Origin: Branchiostoma lanceolatum
Lineage: Eukaryota; Chordata; Leptocardii; Amphioxiformes; Branchiostomatidae
NCBI RefSeq assembly: GCF_035083965.1
Contig: NC_089727.1
Coordinates: forward strand, 9,553,501-9,617,500
DNA length: 64,000 nucleotides
Direction: 5' to 3'
Made by a program: the position numbers and the translations under genes. The notes under the pieces are model-generated. The model saw only the letters and a list, made by a program, of their open reading frames with translations, was not told where the DNA came from and made no database searches. Positions 31,905 through 43,705 of this stretch are shown in pieces (positions within the stretch are counted from its first letter, which is position 1; each line of letters begins with the position of its first letter).

Positions 31905-32090
31905 GGCACTTTTGTCTTTTTAGGCGTTTTTGTCGGGCTTTCTCTTTTTTCTTTTTTTTCTATTCCGGCCGGCGGATAGAAACTTTGATGATAAAGAAAA
32001 CGGGACGAAATAGAAAGACGGCAACTGCTGAGTGCCTAAAAAGACGTCAAATAGCAGAACCTCTGCTTAGAGAGCATGAGTGACATGCCA
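31905..32090. mobile_element. Palindromic element related to 10548-10697
   Basis: GTCTTTTTAGGCGTTTTTGT on the left pairs with the TGCCTAAAAAGACGTC region on the right. The interior AAAGAAAACGGGACGAAATA and the end CAGAACCTCTGCTTAGAGAG resemble the short element at 10548. Non-coding. Confidence 0.55.
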
Positions 32091-32240
32091 GGAGACTCAG
32101 AGTCAACGTTATATCCGGCCACAGAATTTCCGATTTGCAATCGCCCTTGACACGTCCCATTGTCTCGACATTTCTGTTAGATGCGCGTGAGGAAATCAAC
32201 AGTGCACAACAATATTGAAAAGGAAAGAAAAAAAGACTTG

Positions 32241-32312
32241 TGGAAATGCCGGGGATCGAACCCGGGGCCTCACACATGCAAAGCGTGCGCTCTACCACTG
32301 AGCTACATCCCC
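32241..32312 (-). tRNA. tRNA-Ala(TGC)
   Basis: The reverse complement folds as a complete 72-nt tRNA: acceptor GGGGATG with CATTTCC (two G-T pairs), D stem GCTC with GAGC, anticodon stem CACGC with GTGTG and loop TTTGCAT, T stem CCGGG with CCCGG and loop TTCGATC, discriminator A. The anticodon TGC is at 32278-32280 (GCA on the plus strand). The CCA end is not encoded, as usual in eukaryotes. A and B boxes are canonical. It looks functional. Confidence 0.95.
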
Positions 32313-32500
32313 TTTCATGACGTTGCTAGGGTCGTCAATAGGTTATAAACAAATGAAACAAAGCTAGTCACATTTACTTCAACATTGCATTTGTTTCTGT
32401 TTATCAATCAGTATAGGCCGTTCGTATTGTTTGATTCTGCTACTTATGATCATTTTAATACTGTCAATCATTTGCAAATCCTTTGCCATTCTCAGTACAT

Positions 32501-32605
32501 CGTAGCCGCCCACTTCGGGCGTTTTCGTAGCCGCCCACATCGGGTGTTTCCGTGACTGTTCGGCTATTTCCGTGAATCGACCGGAAGACCACGCAAAATG
32601 GCGGC
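32501..32605 (+). promoter_or_regulatory. CpG-rich promoter region with YY1-type motif
   Basis: A 25-bp sequence starting CGTAGCCGCCCAC is duplicated in tandem (32501-32550). CAAAATGGCGGC (32594-32605) matches the YY1 core AANATGGCGGC found near start sites. The CG richness extends to the first exon of the HhH gene. That this is its promoter is inferred. Confidence 0.4.
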
Positions 32606-32990
32606 TGAGGTGTCGGGTCGAGAGGAGTGTCCCCCCGTCCGTCACACGCTAACTTAGCAAGACGCCCGTGTCTACATCCGATACCTTTCTCAAGACGCTG
32701 ACAGAATGGCCTGGGAACTTGGGCATCGGGCCAGCCAGGTTACGTTCCAATGCTGCATTCCTCAGCTACCGTTCTAATAGCACACGCGATCGGAGAGACA
32801 CAGGCGACTACTGAGGTCACTTCACAGGGGAGGGCGAACCGTTCCCACAGCTGCCGCCGCCGCAATTTTTCCGTCGGAAAATCCCAAAAGACCCGCCTTT
32901 CACTCTCGTCGGACACTTGAGAAGATTGCAGGTGTGGCACCTGTCCACATTACGTGTTGTTTTTGATCTGACGTCTGACGTGGGTGTGAA

Positions 32991-33098
32991 ATGGCGAACG
33001 GAAAGCGTCTCGACATCAACGTGGCGACAGTGGAAGACCTGGAGCGACTGAAGGGAGTCGGTCGAGCCAAGGCAGAGGCCATCATCGAAGCTAGAGAG
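32991..33098 (+). CDS. HhH protein exon 1
   Basis: 36 codons, GAG|GTATGT donor, phase 0. Carries the first HhH (LKGVGRAKAEAIIEA). Confidence 0.8.
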
Positions 33099-35539
33099 GT
33101 ATGTGAGAACTCCTTTACCACTTTCTTATCTTTCTAACTATTCAGCTAGATTTGTCGGCACCTTTGTTATTCGTCTAACCTTGTCATAAATGACTTGAGC
33201 TTCGCGCGCCTTTCCTGTGACCTCTGCACCCAATAACGTAACAGAATATTACGGAAACAAAACAAAAACGCGACTTGCAAGCTTATAGTTCTCATTCAAA
33301 ACTATTTGACGTTATCTATGACTTGTAATATGTTTAGAAATATGGCGAAAATTGTTCAGGGATTGTTAAATTAAAAGACATGAATGGTTGAGGTTTAAAA
33401 TGAAAGCCGGTGTTGGCGAGTTTTCCCCTGCCGCTGCAAGCTGACACGGCCAGCGCTGTGTTGACACTAAAAATACCAAGGTGCAAATTTACATCCCGTC
33501 ACTAGACCATGTCCAGCCTGAAAACGTGCTGCTGTTTGGAACCTATTTGCGTCCTATTTCGTGCGAAGATTGTGCTATTTTTTTGTCACAAAGCTTGTCG
33601 TAGGATGAAGAGACAAAGGCGGAAGAGACGGGACAAGTTCCCTTTGTTTTGGCGACGCGGAGAGAAATACAGCTGTCCCGGGTTCTTGGTCCTTTGCCCC
33701 GACTATACGGGACAATAAGTTTGTTTATGGACTGGCATGGTTGGAATTCTTTTGACTTGGCCCCGTCTCTGATTCCTCTCAAAGACCCCAGTATAGGACT
33801 AGCCTGCCTAAAATACATGGGGAAAGAAAACTATAGCTGTAACAGTTGTTGTGGTGTGTGTATGGCTTGGGACTCAGACAAAGGAATGAGAGGGAACAAA
33901 GGAGGTGTGAAGACTCAGGTGATGTGAAGTCCCATGGGAACAGACATGTCTTCTAGCTTTGTTGTAAAATAAACTCTCTCTTTCACATGCTGTTTGGTAC
34001 GGAACTGTGAAAATTTTCGCTATGTAGACGGGAGAGAAAAATCACACCTCGCACTTTGGTGACAATTGTTATAATCTCATCAAAGTGACTCCTAAACTCA
34101 TTGTAGTCCCCTGTTGTTTGATTTAGCATTTTTTTCAGATGACAATATATTTCATATTTTCTGACTTTCTTTGCAGCAAATAAGAACAAAATGGTAACAT
34201 ACAGAAAACAGCACATAATATTACCAGACATGCAATAAACACAAAAAATAGCAATACAAAAATGCAAATGTAAGACATATCAAATGAAGTAACATTGATA
34301 TGGTAAAACTGGGAATACACTTTTATGGTAATTTTCAATTTTTGCATGAAGTTTACTTTGTAATAATGTAAACATTTCATCCCTGTCACAAAAAATCCAA
34401 ACCATATTCTGTTTACTTCTTTGTTGTTTACATTATACATACAGCAACTTGATCAAGATAAACTCAAAAATGATTATGTAAACTGTAGACTTTACTCTAC
34501 CAAATGTGTATTGCTGAAAGAAAACAAAGCAGACAGACAGACAACCCCCAGCGAGCGATGGTGATCTCAGTGTATTGTCTGGGGTTATTGGTGCAGTGTG
34601 GTCAATGGTCTATGACGACAATCACTGCTCTAGTCAAACCAAACTACATGTTGCCATTTAGTAGTACAGTACCACACCAGATGTTGTTTGTGGTGTGATG
34701 CAGTAGACATAACTTCAGCCTTGCTGCTTTCGTCATGCATGGCCTCCGCCACTGGTATGTCTTGGCACTGGTAGCCACAGTATTTAAAGAAACTCCAAAA
34801 GGAAAGTGTTTGTGGCTAAGAAGTGGTATAGAATTACATTTTCGGTCAGTAAGCACTTAGAATGCACGTCTGAGAACCTATAACACCAGCAAAGGTAGGA
34901 CAACAGGTGAAAATGAAACACATGGGCAAAATGTCCACTTCTTACGTCAGACCTATTTGCTTAGTAACTTCCTAGAGTAGAGGTTTGTTTTATTCTTTTT
35001 ACCACGGTAGAGCCCTTAGTATTTTCTTGGCACTACTATATAACCATTGTACGTTTGTTTTACCTTGCTGTACTTTTGTAACATAAGCAAGTAAGTATAC
35101 TTTTGTATCAGATCCTAACGTTTGACCGTAATTCATGTTCCAGGTACAGGGAGGTTTTGACAACCTGGAAGCATTGACTAGAGTCCCCGGTGTGGGAACC
35201 AGCATACTGGAGCTGAACCGTGGGACCCTCATCTGTCACACAGGGACCAGCCCTAGGAGAAGCCCCCATAGAATATTCAGTAGGACGTTAGAACTGAGGG
35301 GACGGGAACTGACCAGGCCGAGCACAAGTAGGGCTATCTCCCCTCCGGCCGAGACTGACCGGCCAGAGACCTCGTCAGCCATGCGAACGCCAGAGAGAAC
35401 GCCACCGGTCAGCAAAACTGCGCCGCACAAAACGGAGGGCAGACATAAGCCATCGAGAATACCTGTACCAAAGGGGGTGTCATCATGCATTAAAAACCTG
35501 GTAGGTGGACATAGTTTCTCTCCAAGGTTATACTTATAG
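32991..35539 (+). CDS. Tandem helix-hairpin-helix protein, function unknown
   Basis: Two exons with clean splice sites and matching phase. Residues 1-36: MANGKRLDINVATVEDLERL, then GVGRAKAEAIIEARE, the first HhH motif. The second exon starts GGFDNLEALTRVPGVGTSIL, the second. This ComEA-type pair (hydrophobic-G-hydrophobic-G hairpins) binds DNA backbone non-specifically in known families and also heads metazoan EEPD1, though no nuclease domain follows here. The rest is a Ser/Pro/Arg/Thr-rich tail, probably disordered, to residue 155 at a possible donor or 167 at the stop. Start chosen because the HhH frame opens only a few residues after this ATG. A nuclear DNA- or chromatin-associated role is inference. 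A further 3' exon is possible. Confidence 0.75.
35144..35539 (+). CDS. HhH protein exon 2
   Basis: Acceptor ATGTTCCAG. Second HhH, then a low-complexity basic tail. Either it ends at CTG|GTAGGT (35500) and splices on, or it reads 12 more codons to TAG at 35537-35539. The donor region is itself duplicated about 51 bp downstream. Confidence 0.75.
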   Translation, partial: VQGGFDNLEALTRVPGVGTSILELNRGTLICHTGTSPRRSPHRIFSRTLELRGRELTRPSTSRAISPPAETDRPETSSAMRTPERTPPVSKTAPHKTEGRHKPSRIPVPKGVSSCIKNLVGGHSFSPRLYL

Positions 35540-35586
35540 ATTATCATATCTGGTAGGTGGACATAATTTTTCTCCAAGGTTATAGA
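35498..35586 (+). repeat. Tandem duplication spanning the HhH exon-2 end
   Basis: CTGGTAGGTGGACATA..TTTCTCCAAGGTTATA appears at 35498 and again at about 35549. Each copy contains a GTAGGT donor-like site. Confidence 0.9.
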
Positions 35587-38440
35587 TGATAATATCTGTC
35601 TTTTTAGACAGAGTTTTTCTCTCAAGGATGGATACCAGACACTTTTGATGGGTGTTACACTGAAACTGGTAATGACGTATCATGTGTTGCATACCGTAAG
35701 ACAACTTACTACCGTATGTGTAACTGTTGCTGTAGGGCATTCACCTCGTGGGCACTAGAGAAAAGGTTGACACATGTCGGCATGTGACCTTGCTATGTAT
35801 GTAGGAGTTAATGACTAGATATGACCTCAAAGGTTAGGATACATATTGATTCTAGTTTAGAGTATGGCTTTTATCAGAATAACTGGTGCTAGATCAAGTT
35901 GTCATCTTTGAAAAAAACTTGATACACATAATACAATGATTCAGTATCAGCTCTTTTGCTGAGATAGCAAATTGAAAGGTTACATTCATTATTTCAGATA
36001 GTGACAACGTGTACATGGTAGCTTCAGGCGTTAGACTTGGGCCTAATACCTCTGCACGTTTTAAAAAAACCTAGTGTGCTTGGCTGAAAACGTGCAACAT
36101 AGCGAAATCTCATTGTACTATCTGTCGTTGAAAAAGCATTATCATACATCTGAAGTATTATGTTTTGCGTTGGACCTTGACCATTTTCTAGTTTGTCACT
36201 GTGAATCATTGTCTGATCACCTTTATTGTTAGCTGAGGGTGTAACAGACTTTACACACTGACACGGAAGTTGAATCTTTTTCGTTTGTTGGTTTTAACAA
36301 AGTTTCTTTTGCCAGTTTTGGACCAACAGGAAAGGAAGCTAGTGAAAGTAAATTGCTAGTAAATGTAAGTAAAAGTCAGCCAGTAAAAGTAAATTTCTAG
36401 TAAAAGGAAATAATTTCTGACTGAGGTCTGTTTTTTCTATGAAGCAAACCTCCTGGTTAAACTGAGCTTAAAAGGGCAAGATTTCTGCCAGGTTTACTTG
36501 TAACTTTCTCAGAAATGCTGTCAGGCATGTATACCCTGCCAATGCTTGTCAGCTATGTCAATAGTGTGGTCTAGAGGAGGATGCAAACAGTTAGCAGACC
36601 AAATAATTTAAACCAGTCTGGGTAAATGTAGAACGTCCATCCTGTTTGCGGTCTGCAAAATAAGGATTAAAGGGAATGGGAGACATGTTTGTTTTTGTAC
36701 CAGGCAATATTCCACATGTAACAGATATGTAGACGGTTGATTAGATTTGTCCCCACCTTGTTTGATGCTGGTTAGAGTTACCTGTAAATCAGTGGCTGCA
36801 GTAAAGCAAAATTTTGTTCAAGGCTTCTTGCATCCGGTCCTAATCTCCAAGCAGATGTTGGTAGGTAAAATTGTTACGTTTTAGTACCTGGATACTACTA
36901 CTACTTTCCTGGCTGCCCTTTTCAATTATAAACTGTAAAAATTTTAACCACACAACATAGAAGTAGAAGATTTGTAGTATGTCAGATGTAACGCTCTGTT
37001 GCTTCGGTAGGTGTCATGTTCTTTTCAAAGACATCCCTGCATTCGAGTGGTAGATGTTTCTTTCTTTTGCATACAAATGATACATAATCTAAGCAATGGT
37101 TTTCTCTCCTGTTTAGATTGTGGATTTAAAAAAAAACATTTGTTATTATGATACAGTTTTTAACAATTGTCCCCTTAAGAATTGAAGTATGGAGCAAGAT
37201 ACTTTATTCTAAATGACAGTTCTTCTTGTGGCCCTTATGAATGGCAGTGATTTTACATGAGAGACAACTATTCAGATATTTCCCAGTGAAAGATACCCAG
37301 CGGTGTTCTAAGGAGAGCCAAGCACATTGTTCGGTGTCAAGGGCCACAGCTTTAGATTGACCCTCTGTCACGGGTCTCATTTTCTCCGTGCCATTGTTGA
37401 CCCCATTGTTCTCTTGTAAACTGGCCAATTGACTAACTGAAGGGGAAAGTCCCAATGGGGGAGGATCCTAGTTCATTGTGTTGAGTTCCGTGATTGTCCA
37501 TAGTCGTGCTAAGGGGCAGTTCACATGAACACTTGAGTGGGGTAACCCCCGGGGTCTGGAGGGTCATTCCCTTGTTAGGGTAATGGTTAACCCCCACTGT
37601 CCTGTCTGTGAGAATGGCAGAAGGGTTTTTTCACATAGGAATCCATCGCTTTGTCAATGGCGCAATAAAAAGACTCTTTCTGCAGTTTGAAAATCTTAAA
37701 ATTCAGAGATTGCTTGTAATTTCTTGAATATTCACACATATGATAGATGTTTTTCTACCACCCCAAATATGTAAATGCTATCATTTAGATTTTTGCATGT
37801 ACCAATATCATAACATTAATGTTTCCTACTGTGCCAAACAATAAAGAGATATATATTGATATTTAAGAATGTTTTCTTTCAGTGAGCATGAATAAATTTG
37901 TAGTACTGAACCGCTAGATTTACACAGACCTCCTGTAGTTTTGAGGATTACCACTAGTTTTTAGTGTGCTGGAACACCAGGGTCTCACGCTGTGCTGCTG
38001 TTAAGATTCTACATCAAATTTCAAAACAATTAGGTCTTCACCATATGGTTCCAGGAGAAAATGTCCTCCCAGTGATAGGTTTATTGTGTGTGATTGTCTC
38101 ACAGCAGTTGGTGGGGATACAAAATAACAACAGTGTAAGTAAGAGACATTGTAAATGCATCTAAGTTTGTGGTTATTTAATTTTCTCGGTAGGGAGAAAA
38201 TGGAGTGTTTGTGATGGTTCTTAGTTTGCGGTTGAAACAAAATGGTAGGCAGGCAAAAGACAGAATGAGCTATTTTTAGTGAAGAGGTTACGACGAAAAG
38301 CTCAAGCTGGAAGGGACTGCAGTTCATGGACCAGATTGACCTTTGTAGGGGGCGTTAAGCATTCTGTGCATTGTATGGGCAGGTTCAGGTGCCAAACCCC
38401 TGCAGGTTTAATTAAGAACCCAAAACCATGCCTTGTATGG

Positions 38441-38765
38441 ATGTCGCTGTAGCTCATCTGGTAGCAGCCTCACAGTTGAGGTCCTGGTTCGAATAAGTTG
38501 CTAACTGGAAGACCCCAATTTGATCCAGGGTCAGGGCATCTTGGTTGGGGCTGCACCCATCTTTCAGATGGGACGTAAGTCCAGAGTTCGACGAGGTGCC
38601 TCCCTGTAATGATATACCCAACTACCTGCTACTTGCTGCTCTATGTGCCCTGCTACTGAAACTTGCTGCCCTATGTGCCACTAGGCACTACAAGGGTCTG
38701 AACGAACCATGCCTTGTGCCTTCTCTTCTGAGGCTGGATGACTGATATCCAATGAGGTGAATGAC
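38441..38765 (+). mobile_element. tRNA-derived SINE
   Basis: A box TAGCTCATCTGG (38450-38461) and degraded B box GGTTCGAATAA (38486-38496) have tRNA spacing. The body includes CACCCATCTTTCAGATGGGA, a motif common in deuterostome SINEs, and is not tRNA-like. The frame across it is not a gene. Confidence 0.7.
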
Positions 38766-41644
38766 TGATGTTAGGAGTGGTACTGCTTTAGTCCCTTTAG
38801 AATAACCACCAGGAACAATTGTCCACTATGTCTCCTGTACCACAACTCTTGGAGAAGCTCCCAAACATGTTTGGCAGGTTACCAGTGAGGCTAGAAGGTG
38901 TTGCTGAAGAATTTGTCTGAGAACAAGTGCCCTTTGTGTCTTAGCCAAAGCCTCTCCACCAAAAGGGCTGTCTGAGCTGAGCATTCCCCACCAGTGCAAG
39001 TTGTAAGGGAGAAGCCAGTCTTCTGGGAAACTTAGCAACAAAGTAAGGATTTAGCTCTAATCTTGAGAAAATAAGTGGAAGCTTTGAAGTTCCTAAAGAC
39101 TTCAAAACAACCTTTTTAAATTGAGTTTCCCATTGAGAATACGGTTAGAAAGACAGTTATTCTAACACCATGAAGGGATGTGTTACATCGCACATTGGCA
39201 CCCCTGAACTGTGTGTTAATGCCGAGGTCAAGTTTCAAAGTCTTACCACATGCCACGGTCAAGGTTAGGTTCCTCTCCGTGGTTTAACTTTAAGATAAAG
39301 CAGGCATTTGAACCTTGAGATATCACTGACTGGAACACTTGGTCCTGAAATCTATCCTGTCAACTGGTTTAGAAAGAACAGCACTGAATAAACTAAGGAA
39401 TGTAGTGAATATTGTCTAAGAAATACTTATGTTAACATTGTTTCCGATTTAAGATGTAAGAACAAAATATAATTCACTAATTGGTTGCAACAGTTGTGTC
39501 TAAATATTGTCCCTATAACTTGTAATGGGCCGGCCCAAAGAAACCACAGTCAACTTAATTATATTTTTGTACTGTAAACTAAAGAAAAGAAAACATAGGA
39601 ATTTGTGTAACCAAACTGAGAGCCCTTCTATAAAAACAAATCTTTAGATAAAAGTCTACTTCAGTGTAAACAGTAGCCCAATATATCTTGTGTCTGGGTC
39701 CTGGAAGGGCAATGATATTTTAGCAGGACCAGACCAGAGACAGAGGTTGGTTTGTGTGGCTGGCACATTGTCACACTTACACAGGGGCGAATTTGCATTC
39801 TGCGCTGTCAAAGCAGTCTGTGACAACAAAGCGATATTGTGTCCCTGGTAGGGGAAGGTTTAGGCAAAACTCTGTACCAGACAGGTGTTTCTGTCACTCC
39901 CCTAGCTTGGAATTTGAAGTGGGCTGAGGAGAGGGGGTACTTGGGCCGACCGTGGGTCAACGGGAGTTTGCTCAAGCCTGGTAGGGTATTCATAAGTTTC
40001 CTTTAAGCCGGCAAGACAAAAACAGTGTCTCTTCTGAGGAATTTCAAGTACAGGGGTCCACACACGTGCATAGGTTGTACGTTTGGCAGTTGTTGCAGCA
40101 CCCAAGAGTAAAGTACGTAACAAATGCTCATATGAGATTGCATGTAATTTTTAACATATTCATTACTGTATCATCGGTAGGATGCTGTATATGCTATAGT
40201 AGGTCAGTGACAGTTCCTATATCATTAATGATATGGGAGGATAACCCTTCTGTGCAAGACGTGATATTACTTTATTGATTTTGTGAACCCTAATATGCCA
40301 AGGCTATGATTGACATCCCTACTTGTTTTTCCAATTACTCTGTTCACTGTCAAATACATGTCATTATTACCATGCTGAAATGAAATTTGTACATTATAAT
40401 CATCTGTTAGACATCTGAAGGATACAAATTTAATTGGGTTGTTATATTATAACAGCTGAAAGTTTAATTCTGAAATAATGACTTACTGTCTTACATGTAG
40501 GTAATATAATAAGAATTTGTCAAATTTTTGAAATCAACATTGCATCATTGTTTTTCTCTTAAAAATCATGGTCGAACACTCAACAGCATATACTTTTTTC
40601 AAAACCAATATCTTTTTTCATGACACATGGTTTCGACCAATATCGCAGCATGCATCTAATATACACACGTCACCTGATCTGTGTATGATATGCATGATAA
40701 GCTGGTACAACTGTAGACCTATCCTTGGGATGCCCTTGGCATTCAGCAGAAATAACAATGAGGGATCTCATTGGCCATGTTGACAACTAGATTTCCATGG
40801 GGAATGAGTGGGGTCAAAGGGAAGTGTCCCCATGGGTTAGTACAACATCATTTCTGATGAATGAAGAGCTCTTGAAGTCTGTGGTGTGACTGTCAAGTCT
40901 TCTGCCTCTATACATCTTTCAATTGTGTATTCTTTCTAGTTAACGAGGCAGGCAAAGAGGTCTTGTGGGCTTGATCTAATTTCAAGTGTAATTGATTTTT
41001 TTGTATGGATGATTTGGGAGGAAGACAGTTGGTTATGTGTGGGCTAGTTCATTTTATAGCAGGGGGGCAATTCATTGTGAATGAAAACCAGAACTTAGTA
41101 GAAGGGGATGTTTTGTATTGTGTTAACTTAGGTGAAATGGTAATACAATATAAAAACATCCCCATTGTGTTTAGGGGTACCTCCAAAAATTCTGGAAACA
41201 AACTTTCTGAAACTAATGAGAAGATGTATGAATCTATCTTAATATGTGCAAAAGAGACCCAAAATTGCCAAAAAATATTAAGATAGCTTTAAGTGTAGGA
41301 TATCTCCGAGATTCAATTTTTTGGGACATATGTATTTAAGATGTGGTTTTAGAGTTGTGAATAAAAGATTTTCCTTTTAGTAGTTATAGCTTTACCCTGT
41401 AGATAAGGGCTACATGGTGATAATACCCAGGATCAAAGCTGTACATATCTGCCCTGTGACCTACCATCAGAGCCATGTGTGCCGGTGCAGACATTCTGGC
41501 AATGCCTGGCATTCTGTCGCCACTTTCGTCATAAACAAACCCCAGACTGTGACTGGAAGAGCAGGATTGTTATACATGTGCTTTGATACGTCTCGACCTT
41601 ACAGCCTCCATTGCCATTGGCAGTGATCATTCTCTCAGTATCTT

Positions 41645-41960
41645 TATTACCTTCGCCAAGAAGGTTATGTTTTCGTCAGGGTTTGTGTCTGTTTGTGTGT
41701 CTGTCTGTCTATGAGCACCATAACTCGAGGATACCTGGATGGATTTTCTTGATAAAGTCGATACTTGGTATGTGGGAAGATCTTGGTGAGACCTCAAAAT
41801 GTTTTGAAGCCCCTAGTGGCTTTCTTTGGTACTGCAGGAGAACTTTTGTTTGTTTTTTCTATCTTGGGTGCTGAACAGGCTATTATCACAACTTTTGGGT
41901 GGTAGATAGCTCTTGTGCTCAGAAAGAAGCGACATAGGTTTGGGCTCTCTGGCAGCTGTC
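41645..41960 (+). repeat. Dispersed repeat starting TTACCTTCGCCAAGAAGG
   Basis: TTACCTTCGCCAAGAAGGTT, followed by GTTTGTGTGTCTGTCTGTCT, ATAACTCGAGGATACCTGGA and ...GGTATGTGGGAAGATCTTGG. Recognised as a repeat widespread in marine invertebrate genomes. A fragment recurs at 24255. Class unknown. Confidence 0.6.
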
Positions 41961-43509
41961 TTTGGAACTGCAGGGGTGTTTCAATTGCAGACTTTGTGGC
42001 GCTGTTATTCCACAATCTGCGTAGTCTATTTGCTTGTCCTTGGTAAGGTGACAGCAAAGTCTTGGGAAGTAACACTGTTATACATGTCCACCCTGACCAT
42101 TATAGGTCCATGTACCATAAGTATCTATTACTGTCTATTGTGTATAGTTTGGAAGTGAGCCTATGTTGAAAGTAAGCCTATGCTGCAGCTCGAGTAACAT
42201 TTGATACAGACAGACAGCCCTGTAAGTGTTATCTGTACTTCAAAGTGACGTTTGCGAACATCAAGCATACGACAGTGCAGAGCCCAGGTTCGCAAGTGCC
42301 TGGTTACAAATGTAATCTCTGTGACCTTACAACACGGGATGTCTACTACATTCTGAGCATGCCTTGAATGCAGGGACAACCCCAAGCCATTGGGCCTTCT
42401 GTTACAAGAATAATGAAGGAAGGGACCTTCGTTGATTCATAGTAATGGTTTTCCAAGAGTCTAACAGACATTTAAGTCTTGCTTTTATCTTAAGCTTTTA
42501 TATCTACAAAGTTATTGAAGCCGCATTGCTCTATCAACTATCAAAAAAGCATCACGCTTTGTCTCCTGCAAATGTTGTGTTTGTAGTTCATCATGCTTTG
42601 TTGTTATTAACCTTTATCGTGCTGAGGTCCTCCAAGTACCAACAGACAGTACCCACGGTATATACTGTACATAGGTTAAGTAAAAGAAAATAGCTCTGCA
42701 ACCCAATAAATGCACTGATTCTTTTATGTGTTTTATGACTACTCCTTATCATTTTGCCTGTTGAAACAATAACGTCCTTTTGGATATATTCTTTGATTGT
42801 CGTTGACTTATGTCATACCCCTTTTCAGATATTGAACCCCTTTCCTTTCGCGATGTGACTCAAAAAGACTGTTGTAATCAAAAGGTCGAGATGGATTTGT
42901 CATTTCTCATACCAGCTGTTCTGGTAGCGGTGAACCTCGCATTAGTACCGACTACGTTAGTATTCACGGGGAGACGCGCGGTTATGAATCTCCATGTCGG
43001 AATGGCCTTTTGGGAGTATGCGCGGCCCGGGGATCCATTTTGAGGCTTTTACACTCGCAGGGGCAGCTATCGCATTACCTGTACGCTCCTTTTAATACGA
43101 GAGACCGTCAATAGGAAGTGAATATAAATCTTGCGTTGCCAATGACTGGTTTTATGGTTATTACATGAAATTGGTATATGAATGTCCTTACTTCAAAGTA
43201 ACGACCTGATCAAAATGTCTACGTCTGTAATTAAGAACAATTGGGATCGTTAAAAGAGACTTCATATTTCCTTAAAAAAAGAATTTTGTTTGTTTCACAT
43301 ATCCAGTAAACTGCCTTTTTGTGTAATACGTCTGTTTTGTACAGGAAGTACAAGCTGGATAAGACTGGACTGTAACTGTGTAAGGTTTTGATCCACTCAC
43401 AGTCACACTGGAATGGACCCCTAAGCTTTTCAATAAGTATGGCGGGTTCTCTAACTTGCTTTGATTTGTTTCTCGAACACAGGACCGCTGGCTTAACGTT
43501 CCATCGCAG

Positions 43510-43665
43510 AGGACACTAGGCACTGATTTTTACCTTAGTTGAGTGAAGAAATACACTGAAGGTGTAAAGTGCCTTTCCCCATCGGGTCTGCTAGGGATTC
43601 GAACCCAGAACCTTTAGATTCTAAGCCAGCAACCCTAACCGCAAGACCACCTTGCCACCTCAGGT
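43510..43665 (-). mobile_element. tRNA-derived SINE, minus strand
   Basis: The reverse complement reads GGTGGTCTTGCGGTTAGGGT, then a perfect B box GGTTCGAATCC, then GGGGAAAGGCACTTTACACC and TTCACTCAACTAAGG, which match the usual SINE body. The tRNA anticodon arm is decayed. Confidence 0.75.
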
Positions 43666-43669
43666 CCTG

Positions 43670-43705
43670 GTAAGGTGGTCTTGTGGTTAGGGTTGCGGGC
43701 ACGTA
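43670..43705 (+). mobile_element. SINE head fragment, opposite orientation
   Basis: AAGGTGGTCTTGTGGTTAGG, then GTTGCGGGC repeats the start of the adjacent minus-strand SINE in inverted orientation, giving head-to-head heads about 10 bp apart. Confidence 0.75.

Larger units (their letters stand above)
29735..32235. other. Spacer between DNAJA3 and the tRNA gene
   Basis: No gene recognised. It holds CA/CG-rich simple repeats (30706-30721, 31000-31120), an inverted-repeat element (31394-31627) and a second palindromic element (31905-32090). Confidence 0.6.

Noticed and set aside
38441..38500. Functional tRNA on the plus strand
   Set aside because: A and B boxes present, but the acceptor and anticodon arms do not fold and a SINE body follows.
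41005..41286. 93-residue plus-strand frame
   Set aside because: AT-rich spacer, no family, no donor or acceptor support; likely chance.
42810..43043. Frame with a membrane-like stretch, considered as an FBXW7 beta-type first exon
   Set aside because: No convincing donor in phase 0 with good consensus, and no sequence resemblance to the vertebrate exon.
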